Shown here piece by piece: positions 12,434-23,658 of a DNA stretch of 64,000 bases (position 1 is the first letter of the stretch; every line of letters starts with the position of its first letter). The translations under genes were made by a program, and so were the position numbers. Source of the stretch: Sanguinoderma infundibulare. Its lineage: Eukaryota; Basidiomycota; Agaricomycetes; Polyporales; Polyporaceae. The notes beneath the pieces were generated by a model. That model ran no database searches. It had not been told where the DNA came from and worked only from the letters and a program-made list of their open reading frames with translations. The stretch lies in contig JAVLRN010000009.1 in the NCBI GenBank assembly GCA_032821775.1, positions 496,001 to 560,000 of the forward strand, read 5' to 3'.

Positions 12434-13883
12434 ATGCCACGGCAGTCAACTGGTTCGCTCCATATTGAGCACGAGCCATGCGAGATCATTCCGTGCGATA
12501 ACTTGGTCGAGTATGTGCGGCTCAAGGTAAATTTCTGCGACTCCGTCTACGCTCCCTCAAGCCGCCCTACCTCGATACGTGATTGCCCATTTCACCTCGA
12601 CGATAAACCTGGGCATCTAGTCATAGCACGTGCCGAAGCAGGAGACCCGGAAGCAGCGCTCGACCTTGGTTTTCGGTGCGTTTTCTGGCTTATCCTTGTC
12701 TCTCGCAACGTGTCGAGGTCGCAGCAGGGTCGCATGCGGTGTGTCTGAATGCCTCCGTCGGGCCGTCGAGATATCCTTGTCGTTCCCTTCGTGCACCCTT
12801 TCTCCCGTGCTACAGTTACCGGTATTGACGAGTGTCGTCTAGGTATTTTTTCCGCTTGCGGCCTGAATGGGATCTACAGGACGACCATGCCTCGCGCGCG
12901 TTTGACATGCTAGCGGACAAGTCCGCCCCCAGTCGCCATTACATCGGCGATGCCGCCCCAGCCGATCTCCGCGCAAAAGCGCACTCCGCATCTGCCGCGG
13001 TCTATTAGATGGATTTCCGCGTGACCACCGAGACAGGCCGCGCGGTGATCCACGCCGACACACACCTATACGGACGTCCGTGCGACCACAAGGGTAACTC
13101 GGATCCCCGGGCCAGCGCGATGAAGGCCGCGACGGAGCACGCGAACGCGAGCGTCGAGCTCGGGCTGGTCAGTCCGACCGTCCTCTCTGTTGGTGGATGC
13201 GTCAAGGAGATGTATGACTAGGACAAGACTGGGCGAGGGTCGGCTCTCCTGGAGGGCGGCTATTGCCAGGCTTTGCGGGACGCGGTGCAGGCATGTGATG
13301 ACATGCTGGAGGCACGGAAGGAGAAACGCGAGGCAGAGTTGGCAAAGGACGTGAAGGCGTACATGCGCCGCAGAGGGCTGCAAGGTCCAGGCGGAACGCA
13401 ACGCGGCGCTCATGCAGTGCTCGGGGCCGTGCCCGCCTGGGCTTAAGCCGCATTATTGCAGCAGAGAGTGTCAGGAGAGGGTAGGTCGCTTTCATTGAAT
13501 CCCATACGACCGGCGTTGGCCTCACGAGCTATAACAGGATTGGCCTCGACATAAGCGGGTCGGTCGGTCGGTCGGGTGCGGTGGCGGACACCTCGGACCA
13601 GGAATCCGGAGCAGTGATTACGAACGCTAACGCTCATGGAGAACTGGGCGGCGAAGTTCTGGAGGGATATGGCACATACCCCCAGCACTTCGTCGAGATT
13701 CCTGGGATCGGTCTTGACGAGACCGTTCGGTTGTCGTCGGCCAGTCTGGCGCCGACGGAGTTTAGGCGGATACGCCAGGAGATGAAGGACATGATGGTGG
13801 ATCTGGAACATGCTGCAGAAATGAGGTACTTGCTGGTAAGCCTCGAAGCAGTCATTCGGTATGCCAGGCTAACTCCTTCGTAG
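12434..13883 (+). pseudogene. Broken MYND zinc-finger gene
   Basis: A coding-like run starts at ATG 12434 (MPRQSTGSLHIEHEPCEII) and has a good intron at 12676-12842 joining LGF to RYFFRLRPEWD. It is then interrupted in frame by TAG at 13006-13008 and TAG at 13219-13221, although the frame still reads as protein after each. Near 13364 the frame must change by one base to enter a C-terminal MYND finger (CAAEGCKVQ ... LMQCSGPC ... HYCSRECQER). That finger continues across an intron at about 13483-13537 into DWPRHKR. A second shift occurs in a GGTC microsatellite at 13555-13576 before ADTSDQESGAV. The finger itself is nearly perfect, so decay looks recent. Sequencing error or recoding are alternatives. 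The family differs from the 8576 gene because here MYND is C-terminal. Confidence 0.65.
13555..13576 (+). repeat. GGTC tetranucleotide microsatellite
   Basis: About four copies of CGGT/GGTC directly after the MYND-encoding exon of the broken gene. Reading frame differs on its two sides, consistent with slippage of a 4-bp unit. Confidence 0.7.
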
Positions 13884-14449
13884 ACGAAAAGAGACCTTTG
13901 ATCGGCTTCGATTTGTGTCTCGCAGACGTCGCGCGTTTCCAGCTATCTAAGGTGTAGTCTCTACTTCTAGGAGCTACCATCATTCATCGCAGTCTTGATT
14001 GTTGCTCCACCGCGGGACGGTTGTTGTGGCTCCGCGCACCTTTCCCAAACGGCCAGTTTCTCCTTACGTCTTTGTTCCCGAGCGCTCCGAGTCAAAGTGC
14101 ATCACAGGAGCAATTCAAATACTCCTCGCGCGCACCCCGTGTTCGAACCACATTCCGGTGCTTATAATGCGCATCGCCTTTCCAGACCATCGTTTGAGAT
14201 CATTGGCGAAGCGTCTTCGAGGCCACCTGTGATCTGTCCTTCTGTATTATAGGCCCATCGCTATCATAAGCATGGGAGCGAACAACGAGCGGAGTGTGCT
14301 TGATTAGCGCAGCGATCAGAGCGGCATTACGTGACAGACGTCCATCCCAGGGACGTCGTGCGGGCCATGATAATCCTCAAAAACGGGGATCGCGGGCTTC
14401 CCGCTTCCCCCGAACCCTTGAGTGATACCACCGCCAAGTACACTGATTC

Positions 14450-15826
14450 ATGACGGTTTTGCTGCAGAATGCAAGTATTTTCTCCACATTCGTGGAGGCC
14501 ATGCTCTACGGTGAGTTTCGATACCAGTGGGGATGATCTACGTACTCGGGTGCTCATGAAATCGTGTTCAGGTTTCTCCGTGCTACTTTTTATCTTTACT
14601 ATGTGGCTGCTCTTTGGAAGCCACCGTAAACGGCGGCCCAATCTCGCCTTGGTGACCGCATCGTGCGCTCTCTTGGCCCTATCCACAGCGGTAAGTATTC
14701 GACACAAACCTTCCTCTGGGACAGGTCTATCATTGAAGGGGTCTATAAATAGGAGATGGCCGTCAACGTTGTCCGCGTCTACGAAGGTTTCGTCACCATT
14801 GGACCACTTGCGTCTGGCGGTCCGGAGCACTATTTCCTTGATCTTTCCCAGCCCACGTTCATCGCTAAGAACTGTCTATATAACGCTCAAACTCTCATCC
14901 TCGACGCCGTGGTCGTAAGCCTGCTCATCTACGTCCATCTTCCCGTACGCTGAGCCACGGAGTCCAGATATACAGGGCTTACGTAGTGTGGCGGAGCTTT
15001 CTTGTGGTGATTTTGCCAATCCTCTCATGGCTTGGTTTCATAGGTAAGCCTGACTTGCTGTCTCCATTGCTTTTGAAGCCTGTGGCTAACGGCCTCCTTG
15101 TCACATCCTAGCGGTCTCCATAGGTACCAACGTTATACTTGCTGGCAAGCATCCTCAAGGACCATTCGCGCGAGCGACTAGCGACTGGATCACTGCAATA
15201 TACGCCCTGGATCTTACTACGAACGTTTCTGCCACAGGTGAGGCTCCTGGTACATAGTAGACCTTCTCGGTTGGGTACTTAGAAGCACGACAGCAATACT
15301 GGCTTTCAAGATATGGACTGTCACACGCCGAGCTGCTCAATACCGAATGGGCCACGGTGTCACTCCCGTCCTCCGCGCTGCCATCGAGAGCGGCGCTGTC
15401 TACACGATCACGGTGTCTGCCGGGTTCATCCTTTTCCTTGCTCGGTCCGAGAGTGTCTACGTCCTTTTCGACATGGTGAGCATTCTCCGTCTGTCCCTCA
15501 AAATATCCCGCTGACTGGCATCCGGGCACGTCTCCCACACTTCTTCCCCTCCTGTGACGCTACTGTAGGCATCACCCATCATCTCCATCGTCATGAATAT
15601 GATTTTCGTCCGCGTCGCGGTCGCGCAACATTGGACGAAGGATGATGGGGCTGCGCGGCCTTGGTCACCGAGGAACGAGGTGGGCGGTATCGCTGTGACG
15701 ATGCCACGTCCAGGGCGGATTCACGCTGAGCATCCGGATGAGGACGATGTCGAGATGGGAGGCATTGCGGCAAAGATAGTGGAGCTGGTGCAGGACGACG
15801 ACCTGCCGGCCACGGGGCCTCAATGA
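14450..15826 (+). CDS. Seven-TM integral membrane protein, Agaricomycete family
   Basis: Seven exons (14450-14510, 14572-14690, 14753-14914, 14968-15043, 15112-15237, 15294-15475, 15569-15826) give 327 aa. Hydrophobic segments follow in order: SVLLFIFTMWLLFG, ALVTASCALLALSTA, CLYNAQTLILDAVV, FLVVILPILSWLGFI, AIYALDLTTNVSATAILAF, AVYTITVSAGFILFLA and the final MASPIISIVMNMIFVRVAV. The motif IYRAYVVW at the end of TM3 and the RxxGHGVTPVLRAAIESGA loop are typical of a large Agaricomycete-expanded family of unknown function. The ~80-residue tail is polar. It may be receptor-like, but there is no evidence for a ligand or G-protein coupling. Another member-like gene is at 57604-58993. Confidence 0.85.
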
Positions 15827-17318
15827 CAGACTTCGAGAAGCTCAGACTCCTCGCACCGACAGTGCCAACACAAGTACCACAAGTATCCCATTCCGTAATC
15901 ATGCAGGCCGTGCGCTGCCGTCATGACAATATACTCTTTTTATTCTATCGGTAGAGGTCTACGGACGGGAACGAATTGCACATGACGAGATGGTTGTGCG
16001 ACGAAGCTTACCATAGTACAGGGTAGGATAATGCGAAGAAGAAAATCTCATAGATGCGCCGCACAACCCGAGATCAAACAAAATGCCAAGAATCCGACTC
16101 CGGTGAACGCGACGATGGCTGCGAGGCCGACGCGGAAGAAACGCCTCCGATAGTTCATCGGGGGTGGAGCTTACTTGCACTCAGCGGCGATGGAACCCGC
16201 AGTACTTGGCACAATGGGAACTAAGACGAGGGTGCTCCCTTTGATGAAACATGCAGGTCATGATCGTACCCTTGACCAGTGACGTAGCTTACGGGGCGCC
16301 ATACAGCATATTTTTCAAGATTCTTTGGGCCACGGGTGTGACGGTTACGTGGAGCCTGCTGTGGCGTCGGCTACCTAGTCGGCCTCAGCTGTTTCTTTTT
16401 ACGACCGTTGACGACTTCTTATCGTTTTTGGAAGGAGCTGTCATCGTGGCGCTTTCCAATCGAGTAAAGCATCTCCGCCGGGGCTGCGGGCACATCACGT
16501 CCCCAAGGGGCTGTTAATTTCCGGGGATGTAAGGCCGCACTCGATCCTTCCAGTTTGGGCTGGCGAGCGATAAGCACAAGGAATCAATAATCGCTCCGAG
16601 GTGATGGCATCCAACACTTACCAGGACAAGAGAAGTGCGGTCGTGATTCAAACTGTGTTGTGTACAGATCGCCCGTCCGTGAAGTAGTCACCATGTAGCC
16701 GGAGGCGGAATTGGCGGACAAAACAAGCTGCCACTGAGGGCAGGTAGATACCAGAAACAAGGAGATATGGTCTGAGCAGAAGCACTACCCTCGCCCGCTC
16801 AGTCTCAGACTGTACGCAGACCGGATGATTATGGCGTGCAGCGAGCATGCCTGGCGTACAGAGCGGTAGAAGGACTCGGAGTCAACGTGCAAGTTCGGCG
16901 CAACCACAACTCGTCGAGTCATAGCTTGCGGCGTCACCATCACACTTGACGCCGATGAGCGCCATAGTAACCCATTCAACTCATTGTCTCGTTTGTGCCT
17001 CCACCATCTCATGGGCTATGGAAGCTTACGATTGTGACAGCCAGCTCTGACCCATGATTGGTGGGTTAAGTAATTTGTACTCGCCCGGACAAAGGTACTT
17101 GTCTTCTGATGTGAACTCGCCGGGTCCCGTGGCAGTGCCATCCACAAACACCGTCATTATTTATGCTCATATGTGCTTCCAAAGTAAGTAATATGCTACG
17201 GCCAGCCTTCGTGCATGATGTCTTTGTCTTTGTCTTTCCCGTTTGGTCTCTGGCTCCGGTCGGATCCCTATAAATATGCCCACCACCAAGTCCCTTCTCT
17301 TCCAACGAACAACCAGCG
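15827..17318. other. Intergenic region with a possible 36-aa membrane sORF
   Basis: 1.5 kb without a convincing multi-exon gene. On the minus strand 16048-16158 there is a small frame with ATG and stop that encodes a basic start (MNYRRRFFRVG) and a ~20-residue hydrophobic segment. It could be a small membrane peptide or chance. No RNA gene was seen. Confidence 0.35.
17269..17276 (+). promoter_or_regulatory. TATA box of repeat-tail membrane protein gene
   Basis: TATAAATA, 50 bp upstream of ATG 17319, implying a leader of roughly 20 nt. Confidence 0.55.
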
Positions 17319-19542
17319 ATGCTCCCGGTCCTCTGGGTCTCGTCTTGCTTCCTCCTCGGTGCCTTCATCGGCGCCTTGAACAACGCCGGCAAACTCGAGG
17401 CCGTCAAGGTCCTGAGTCGAACCCCTCACGTTCCCTCGCTTCCGCCTGGCATGATTTATCCTTGGATCACTGAGTAAGTGTCTTTTCTGCTCATGCGTGC
17501 AGCCACATCGATGCTGACCTGTTGCGTAGTCCTATCGGTCTCCCGATATGGCCTGATAGTCCCATTGGTCTTCCGATATTGCCTCCTCAAGCAAACAACG
17601 CGACCATGACGTGCACTAATCCCAGCCACATAATTTGGACGGACACCACCTACGACCATCCCCTTCCGGATCCTCAGGCCTTGCCACACGATGGGTATAT
17701 CACCGAGCTCCAGGGTTTGCTAATCAGTCAGTCAACCCTCGTTTTCGTTGTCCTCGGCGCCGCCGTCTCGCTCTTCATCGTCGCGTACCTTGTCGTCACC
17801 TGCAGCCAACCGCGGTTTGCATTCGGAGACTTGGTGCGTCCTCTAATCACATACTATAATATCTCAACAAGCCTAACCACCATCTCCAGCTGAACCAAAC
17901 CTCGCCTCAGATGGTCGACCACGCAGTCGGAACCACAGCCACCGCAGACGATGCCCCGCCCAATGCTGCTCCTCCCTGCGAACACATGTGTTCAACGTGC
18001 TCTGCTAACAACGCTCGGCTGGTAACCAACGTCAAGAAATCATGCGCTGAAATCGTGCGGCTGCGCAAGGGTGTGGAAACGCTTGGCCTACACACCTCTG
18101 AGGTCGAAAGGATCCTCCACGAGGTCAAGATCACCCGCGAGGAGCTCCGCGACATCCTCGAGGCGATCAAGATCCAGGCCCACCCAGGCTCGCCGGATTC
18201 TTCCACGCCCCAGTCCTCGGGCCCTACTCCGGATCACGACGCGTTCTCCGACGCGCCTCTCTCCCCCGACACCGTCCCCGCTGAGAACACAGCCGACTCT
18301 GACGAAACGCTGCCAGTGGACGAGGAGCCCGAGACGCATCTCTCCGGATCCTCCGGCACGCTCCCCGTCCAGGAAACCGTCGACCTCAAGCTGGACGCGT
18401 GCTCCGGCCCGCATTCGGCCTACGTCCTCCCCGCCAGGTACACCCCCGAGATGGCGCTGGACGCGTTCTACGACGCGCGTTTCTTTGCCAACACGGAGAA
18501 CACCACCGGCCACGCGGTGCCGATAAACGAGGAGCCCGACACGCGTTTCGCCTCCGACTCCCTGCCGGCAGCCGACATCAATCGCAGTATCGGTGACGAC
18601 CACGACCACAGCAGCGCGGCCGAACCCTTGGACTTGGAGACGCCTGAGGTTCCGCCCAAGGACTTGCCCATCGCCAAGGACCTGCAGCTCGCTCCTGCCG
18701 AGCCTGAGGTTGTCGCTACTCCCACTGAGCCTGAGACTGAGGTTGAACTTTCTGCGCCGGTCGAGGAAGTCGCTGAACCTGTCCGACTTGAAGAGAGTGC
18801 GCCTGCCATCGAGGAGCCCGCTGCCGTTGTCGATGTTCCTGCCGCCGAGCTCGAGCCCGAGGTTTCGCCCGCTGTGGAGGAGCCCGCCACCATCGAGGGA
18901 CGCGCTACCGTCGAGGAGCCTACCGCCGTCAAAGAGCCTATCGCCGAGTCCGAAACCGAGGCTGAACCCGCCGTCGAAGAGCCCGTCACCGTCGAGGGAC
19001 GCGTTGCCGTCGAGGAGCCTATCGTCGCCAAAGAGCCTGTCGCTGAGTCCGAAATCGAGGCTGAACTCGCCGTCGAAGAGCCCGTCACCGTCGAGGGACG
19101 CGCTACCGTCGAGGAGCCTACCGCCGCCAAAGAGCCTGTCGCCGAGTCCGAAACCGAGGCTGAACCCGCCGTCGAAGAGTCCGTCACCGTCGAGGAAGGT
19201 CTTGTTCCTGCCGCCGAGAGCGAACCCGAGGTTGCCTCCGCCGTCGAGGAGGTCGCCACGGTCGAGGAGTCTTCCGCCGTCGAGGGGGCTGCTGATCTTG
19301 CCGCCGTCGAAAAGCCTGCCATGGTCGAGGAAGCTCCGCCTACGGCCGCAGAGCCCGAACCCAAGGCGGCACCCGCCGTCGAGGAGGCTCCCGCTGCGGA
19401 GCCCGAGCTGGAAGCGGCTCCCGTCGCCGTAGTCGAGCAGACCGCTACCGTTGTTGGGGAGACCCTTGCCGTTTTTGAGGAGACCGCTGCCGTGGTTGAG
19501 GCGGCCGCGACATTCACGGAAGAAGTCGCGGGAGAAGACTGA
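17319..19542 (+). CDS. Single-pass membrane protein with coiled-coil and Glu/Pro/Val/Ala repeat tail (hypothetical)
   Basis: Three exons (17319-17473, 17530-17833, 17890-19542) join in phase to 703 aa. Residues 2-20 are hydrophobic (LPVLWVSSCFLLGAFIGAL) and look like a signal peptide or anchor. A second helix lies near residue 120 (TLVFVVLGAAVSLFIVAYLVV). After it comes a Cys-rich turn (CEHMCSTC) and a heptad-like helix (VKKSCAEIVRLRKGVETLG ... VERILHEVKITREEL). The last ~400 residues are highly acidic, dominated by VEEP/AESE steps, with a 33-aa tandem repeat. This suggests an extended cytosolic stalk. No enzymatic domain is visible and no function can be assigned. Confidence 0.7.
18895..19191 (+). 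repeat. Three tandem 99-bp units (33 aa)
   Basis: Units start at 18895, 18994 and 19093 with the landmark GAGGGACGCG, each encoding EGRATVEEP...AESE...EPAVEEPVTV with few substitutions. Unit length is a multiple of three, so copy-number change keeps the frame. Confidence 0.9.
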
Positions 19543-21249
19543 TCTAGGGCTGGCATCTCGCTAGTGTTCGTTTGTTCAAGTTTCTTTCTTCTCTGCCCCC
19601 ATTCCTGTATCGTAATATGTACCCTCCTCGTGTTCCTGTATTCTATTAGCACCTAATCAAATCGCACATACACGTTCCACATCCACTCCCTTAGTCCGAG
19701 TTCTCGGAACACAGACACGATCGCAGTATTCGGACACCGGTGCGGAAGTCGGATGGTACCATGCCAAACGCCTTCTTGTGCGGCTGATCATCCCTGAGTC
19801 GGCACCGCCGCCGGGCTTTCAGCCTCTGGGAACAAGAATCCGCTGGTGCCGGAGCAGGGAGCAGCAAGAGTAAGGAATCTTAGTGCGCAACGCAATAAAT
19901 CGGACGTTAGGTCCGGTGCCCTCGTCGTTCCCTGGACGCCGGCTCCGAGAAGGTTAGCGTGTATGATTGACTGGAATGATCACCACAGCCAAGCATCCTC
20001 GAGGCATCACGACCGCGGCCGCATGCAGGCACACGCGCCGTCGCTTCGTCACGGTGCGCACGAAGGGGTTCCTGGGCGACTGAGGGCACGTTCGCGGAGT
20101 GGCCGGGTGGAATGCTTCGCGGGATACGATCTGCGACACGAAATGTCGATGTCATGCAACCCAGGACAGGAATAAGTGTAGCATTCACCGTTCCAAGTGC
20201 ATGCATATTTCCGAGAACGAGATTGACCCTGGGCGACGATGCGCGCACTAGCTGCTGTCTCCTGGCGTTCATGCCCGACGGATTGGGTTTTGAACAACAC
20301 GCGGAAGCTGCGATCTTACGCCTCCCTCTCCACGCGTTTGAAAATTTAAAAACCCTGACCAGCGCACAGACGGGTGGCTGCCGGTACGAAGAAGAGGACA
20401 GCGACGAGCCGGCGGCGCGTCCGGGAGCCGGTCATGGCGCCGCTCTGTTCGGGCATGCTCTGGCGGTGATGACGTCGCGATCGCCGCCAAAGGGCGTGTG
20501 GTGGCCAGCACGTCGATGGGCGCACGGCACGCCAAAGGCTGTATTGGCGCCGATCGCGACGAATGCGGAGAGAAGGCACGTTTCCCAGCTTGTGTCAGGC
20601 CGGGTGGTGAAGGGGAAGGAGGTGTGGCCCACCACGCCGGACGCCCACCCGCGCATTCATTTCATGTGGCCTTCTCTCCTCGGCTTCTTGTTGCATGGGA
20701 GACGCCGCCGCGCACCCGTTCCGCGAGGGAGGATTGGGCGGCATGAGGCTCAGGATTCTAGAATGCGCCTGCGAAAGCGTGAGGGACGAGTCCGGGAGGC
20801 TCGCATCCTGACGCACCATTTGGGAGGCTCGCGGGCTTATAGAGAGGGATGGAAGGAGGATGTCGAGGCGGGCGGTGGCGGACAAGGTGTGGATGGGCCA
20901 CGAAGGTCGTGCACGCGCGTGGACGGGGAGGAGTGAAGGGAGGAGAATGCTGTGCTGGGCTTCTGGTCGGCGACTGGAGAGCCGCGCCGCTGTCCTGCGA
21001 CCCGCCGTCTTGTCTCTCCGTCTCCGAGGTCTGAAATAATATCAGACACCGGTGGCGCGCCCCCCTACACGCGGACGGCGACTGAGCGAGATCGACGACC
21101 GCAAGACGCGTCCCACTCGGCCTCGAGCCTGAGCGCCGAGCGGACCCATAAAGCCGTCGTCTCGTCAGATTGCACACGCCCGATCGCTGCCTCCACCCAT
21201 TCCTCGGTCTCTTGCGATCCATTAGGCTCGCCTCTAGTCCAAAGCCCGA
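19543..21249. other. Intergenic region, no gene seen
   Basis: 1.7 kb, GC-rich toward ERG8. Long overlapping frames on both strands (for example 20112-20936 plus, 20758-21222 minus) lack motifs or splice-supported partners and look like compositional open frames. The ERG8 promoter lies at its right end. Confidence 0.45.
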
Positions 21250-23238
21250 ATGACTTCCTCCTCCTCCGCTTCCTCCACCGTTGTCTCTTCCCCGGGCAAG
21301 GTCTTCCTCGCCGGGGGCTACCTCGTCCTCGACCCCGCGTACTCCGGCGTCGTCGTCTCCACCAGCTCACGCTTCTACACCGTCATCGACACGATCTCCG
21401 AGTCTCCCACCGATGGCCCGATCCAGATCCGCGTCAGATCACCGCAGTTCCTGGATGCCACCTGGCTCTACTTGGTCGAGTTCGACGGCCCCCACGTCGT
21501 CCGCGTCGAGCAGGTCGTCGACGAGTGAGTCTCCTCTCCGTTTCTGTCTGCTGTCCCTCGATGCGTCCGCGTGCCGCCGGTGCGCGCGTTGTGGCGCGAT
21601 AGACGGCGTGTCGCCTGATGCCCATGCTGACAATGTCATCCGATTTTCGCTCTCGCGTCGTTCCATTTGCTGCTCGAACCATGAATCCCACCCCGAATAC
21701 AAACCCTCGATCGCGATCTGCCCAGCACCGGGAGCGCCTCCGCGACCAAGAACAAGTTCGTCCATTTGGCGCTCCACCGCACCCTGGCGCTCGCCACAGA
21801 GCTCAGAAGCGCAGGCACCCTCCAGAACTCGCTCTCCCATGGCTTGGACATTGCCATTGTCGGCGACAATGACTTCTACTCCCAGCGTGCCCAGGTAAAT
21901 CTCGCGTCCTCTCATCAGCCCTTTCCTCATGTGCGCCATCGCTCAACTGCTCCTTCGCTCTCTCTCCATAGCTCGCAGCACAAAACCTGCCACCAACACT
22001 AGACTCGCTCGAGAGACTGCCGCCGTTCAACAAGACCGGCGTCCCCCTCGCCGACGTCCACAAGACAGGTCTCGGATCGTCTGCGGCGCTCATCACCTCC
22101 CTCGTGTCCGGCCTTCTATTGCACCTCGACGTCATCCCCCCAGACTCATTCGCCACACAGGGCGGCACCGACGCCGCCAGCGACGGCCGCAGGCTCGCCC
22201 ATAACCTCGCCCAGTACGTCCACTGCCTCGCCCAGGGCAAGGTCGGCAGCGGCTTCGACATCTCCACCGCCGTCTTCGGCAGTCAGGTCTACACCCGCTT
22301 CGACCCCGCCGTCCTCGCCCCGCTCATGTCAGAGTCTGCGGTGAGTGCCCGTCGACCGCCTGTGGGCTACCATAAACTTTGGACGCATTACTGAGCAGCA
22401 GGCGCACTTAGCCCGCGGAAGAGCCCCTGCACCCGGTGATCGCGCCGTCGAACGAGGCGTGGAACTACCGCGTCGAGCCGTTCAAGCTCCCCCCGCAGAC
22501 GCGCTTCATGCTCGCCGACGTCGACGCCGGCTCCGACACGCCCTCGCTGGTCGGCAAGGTGCTCAAGTGGCGCAAGGAGCACCCGGACGAGGCCAAGGTG
22601 CTCTGGGACACCATCGACGCGCTCAACATGCGCCTCAGCAGGGTCCTCGCCGGCCTGACCGACACCGAGGCCAGGAACCCGACCGCGTACCGCAAAGCCG
22701 TCAAGTACATCTCGACCATCCAGAGCGTGCAGTGGCTCGCGAACCCGAACATCAACGCGAACCACGCCGACTTCAAGAACGTCATCGAGACGTTTGTCGA
22801 GGCCCACCAAATATCCGAGGTGCGTTACGCACGCGCGCCTTACGCCCGCGTCGTTGCCGCCGTCTGTTGCTGACTTGCTGACGCCTCGATATACAAAAGG
22901 ACATCCGCGCCAATATGCGCAAAATGGGCGAGCTCTCGTCGGTGCCGATCGAGCCCCCAGAACAGACCGCGCTCCTCGACGCCTGCGTCTCCGTCGCGGG
23001 CGTCATCGGCGGCGGCGTCCCCGGCGCAGGTGGCTACGACGCGATCTGGCTTCTCGTCTGCGACCCGCCAAATTGCCCGCCCGAGGAGCTTCCTTCCGCC
23101 CGCGTCGAGCGCGTGTGGAGCACGTACAAGGGTCTCGACGTCTCGCCGCTCCTCGCGGCGGAGAGCGTCACGATGGGCATACGGGTGGAGGAGCTGGATG
23201 GGGTGAACGGGCTGAGGGACATCGTGCGTACGCGATGA
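21250..23238 (+). CDS. ERG8: Phosphomevalonate kinase (GHMP kinase)
   Basis: Converts phosphomevalonate to diphosphomevalonate with ATP in the cytosolic mevalonate pathway feeding ergosterol and isoprenoids. Five exons (21250-21524, 21726-21894, 21972-22340, 22412-22819, 22900-23238) give 519 aa. The N-terminal motif is SSPGKVFLAGGYLVL. The GHMP ATP-binding motif KTGLGSSAA is at about residues 179-187. GSGFDISTAVFGSQ is the conserved downstream block, and the C-terminal GHMP motif GGGVPGAGGYDAIWLLV is near residue 440. Length and motif order match fungal Erg8. The 201-bp first intron (21525-21725) is long for this genome. It converges with the transporter gene on the other strand. Confidence 0.95.
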
Positions 23239-23658
23239 TCCGCTTACCGCACCTTGCTGGACGCAGACGCAGATATACAGCCCCCGCGGGCGCGCTGGGG
23301 ATTATTATGATATCCGTACATGTATGGTAGAATAGACAGTCCGTGATGCGGCTATAATGATCCAGTCCGTGCTTGTGCAGGTGTAGTGAGTACCGTCTCT
23401 AACGACGATGCGAAGACAGGCGTGATAAGTTAGTCAGGGATGAGCGCGAGGGAGCGTGTATGTGGATAGGCAAGCGCGAACGCGGGCGCAATGTGCGAGT
23501 CCACCACACCGGAGCTGTCCGACAGAAAGATCAAGACCAAGATCCGACCGGAAGAAGCAAGAGAGTAGTGCGCGAGAAGGCGGCGGGCGTGTCGCTGTCG
23601 ACGCTGGGACCACACCCGCACATGCATACACAATTCAGACGCTTGGCGCGTGCCAACG
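23239..23658. other. Convergent intergenic spacer
   Basis: 420 bp between the 3' ends of ERG8 and the amino-acid transporter. It contains terminator/3' UTR sequence only, and no gene is visible. Confidence 0.5.

Noticed and set aside
18468..19652. 394-codon antisense frame rich in Ser/Thr/Ala
   Set aside because: It mirrors the GAG/GCC repeat codons of the plus-strand gene, which has a splice-consistent model with TATA box and TM helix.
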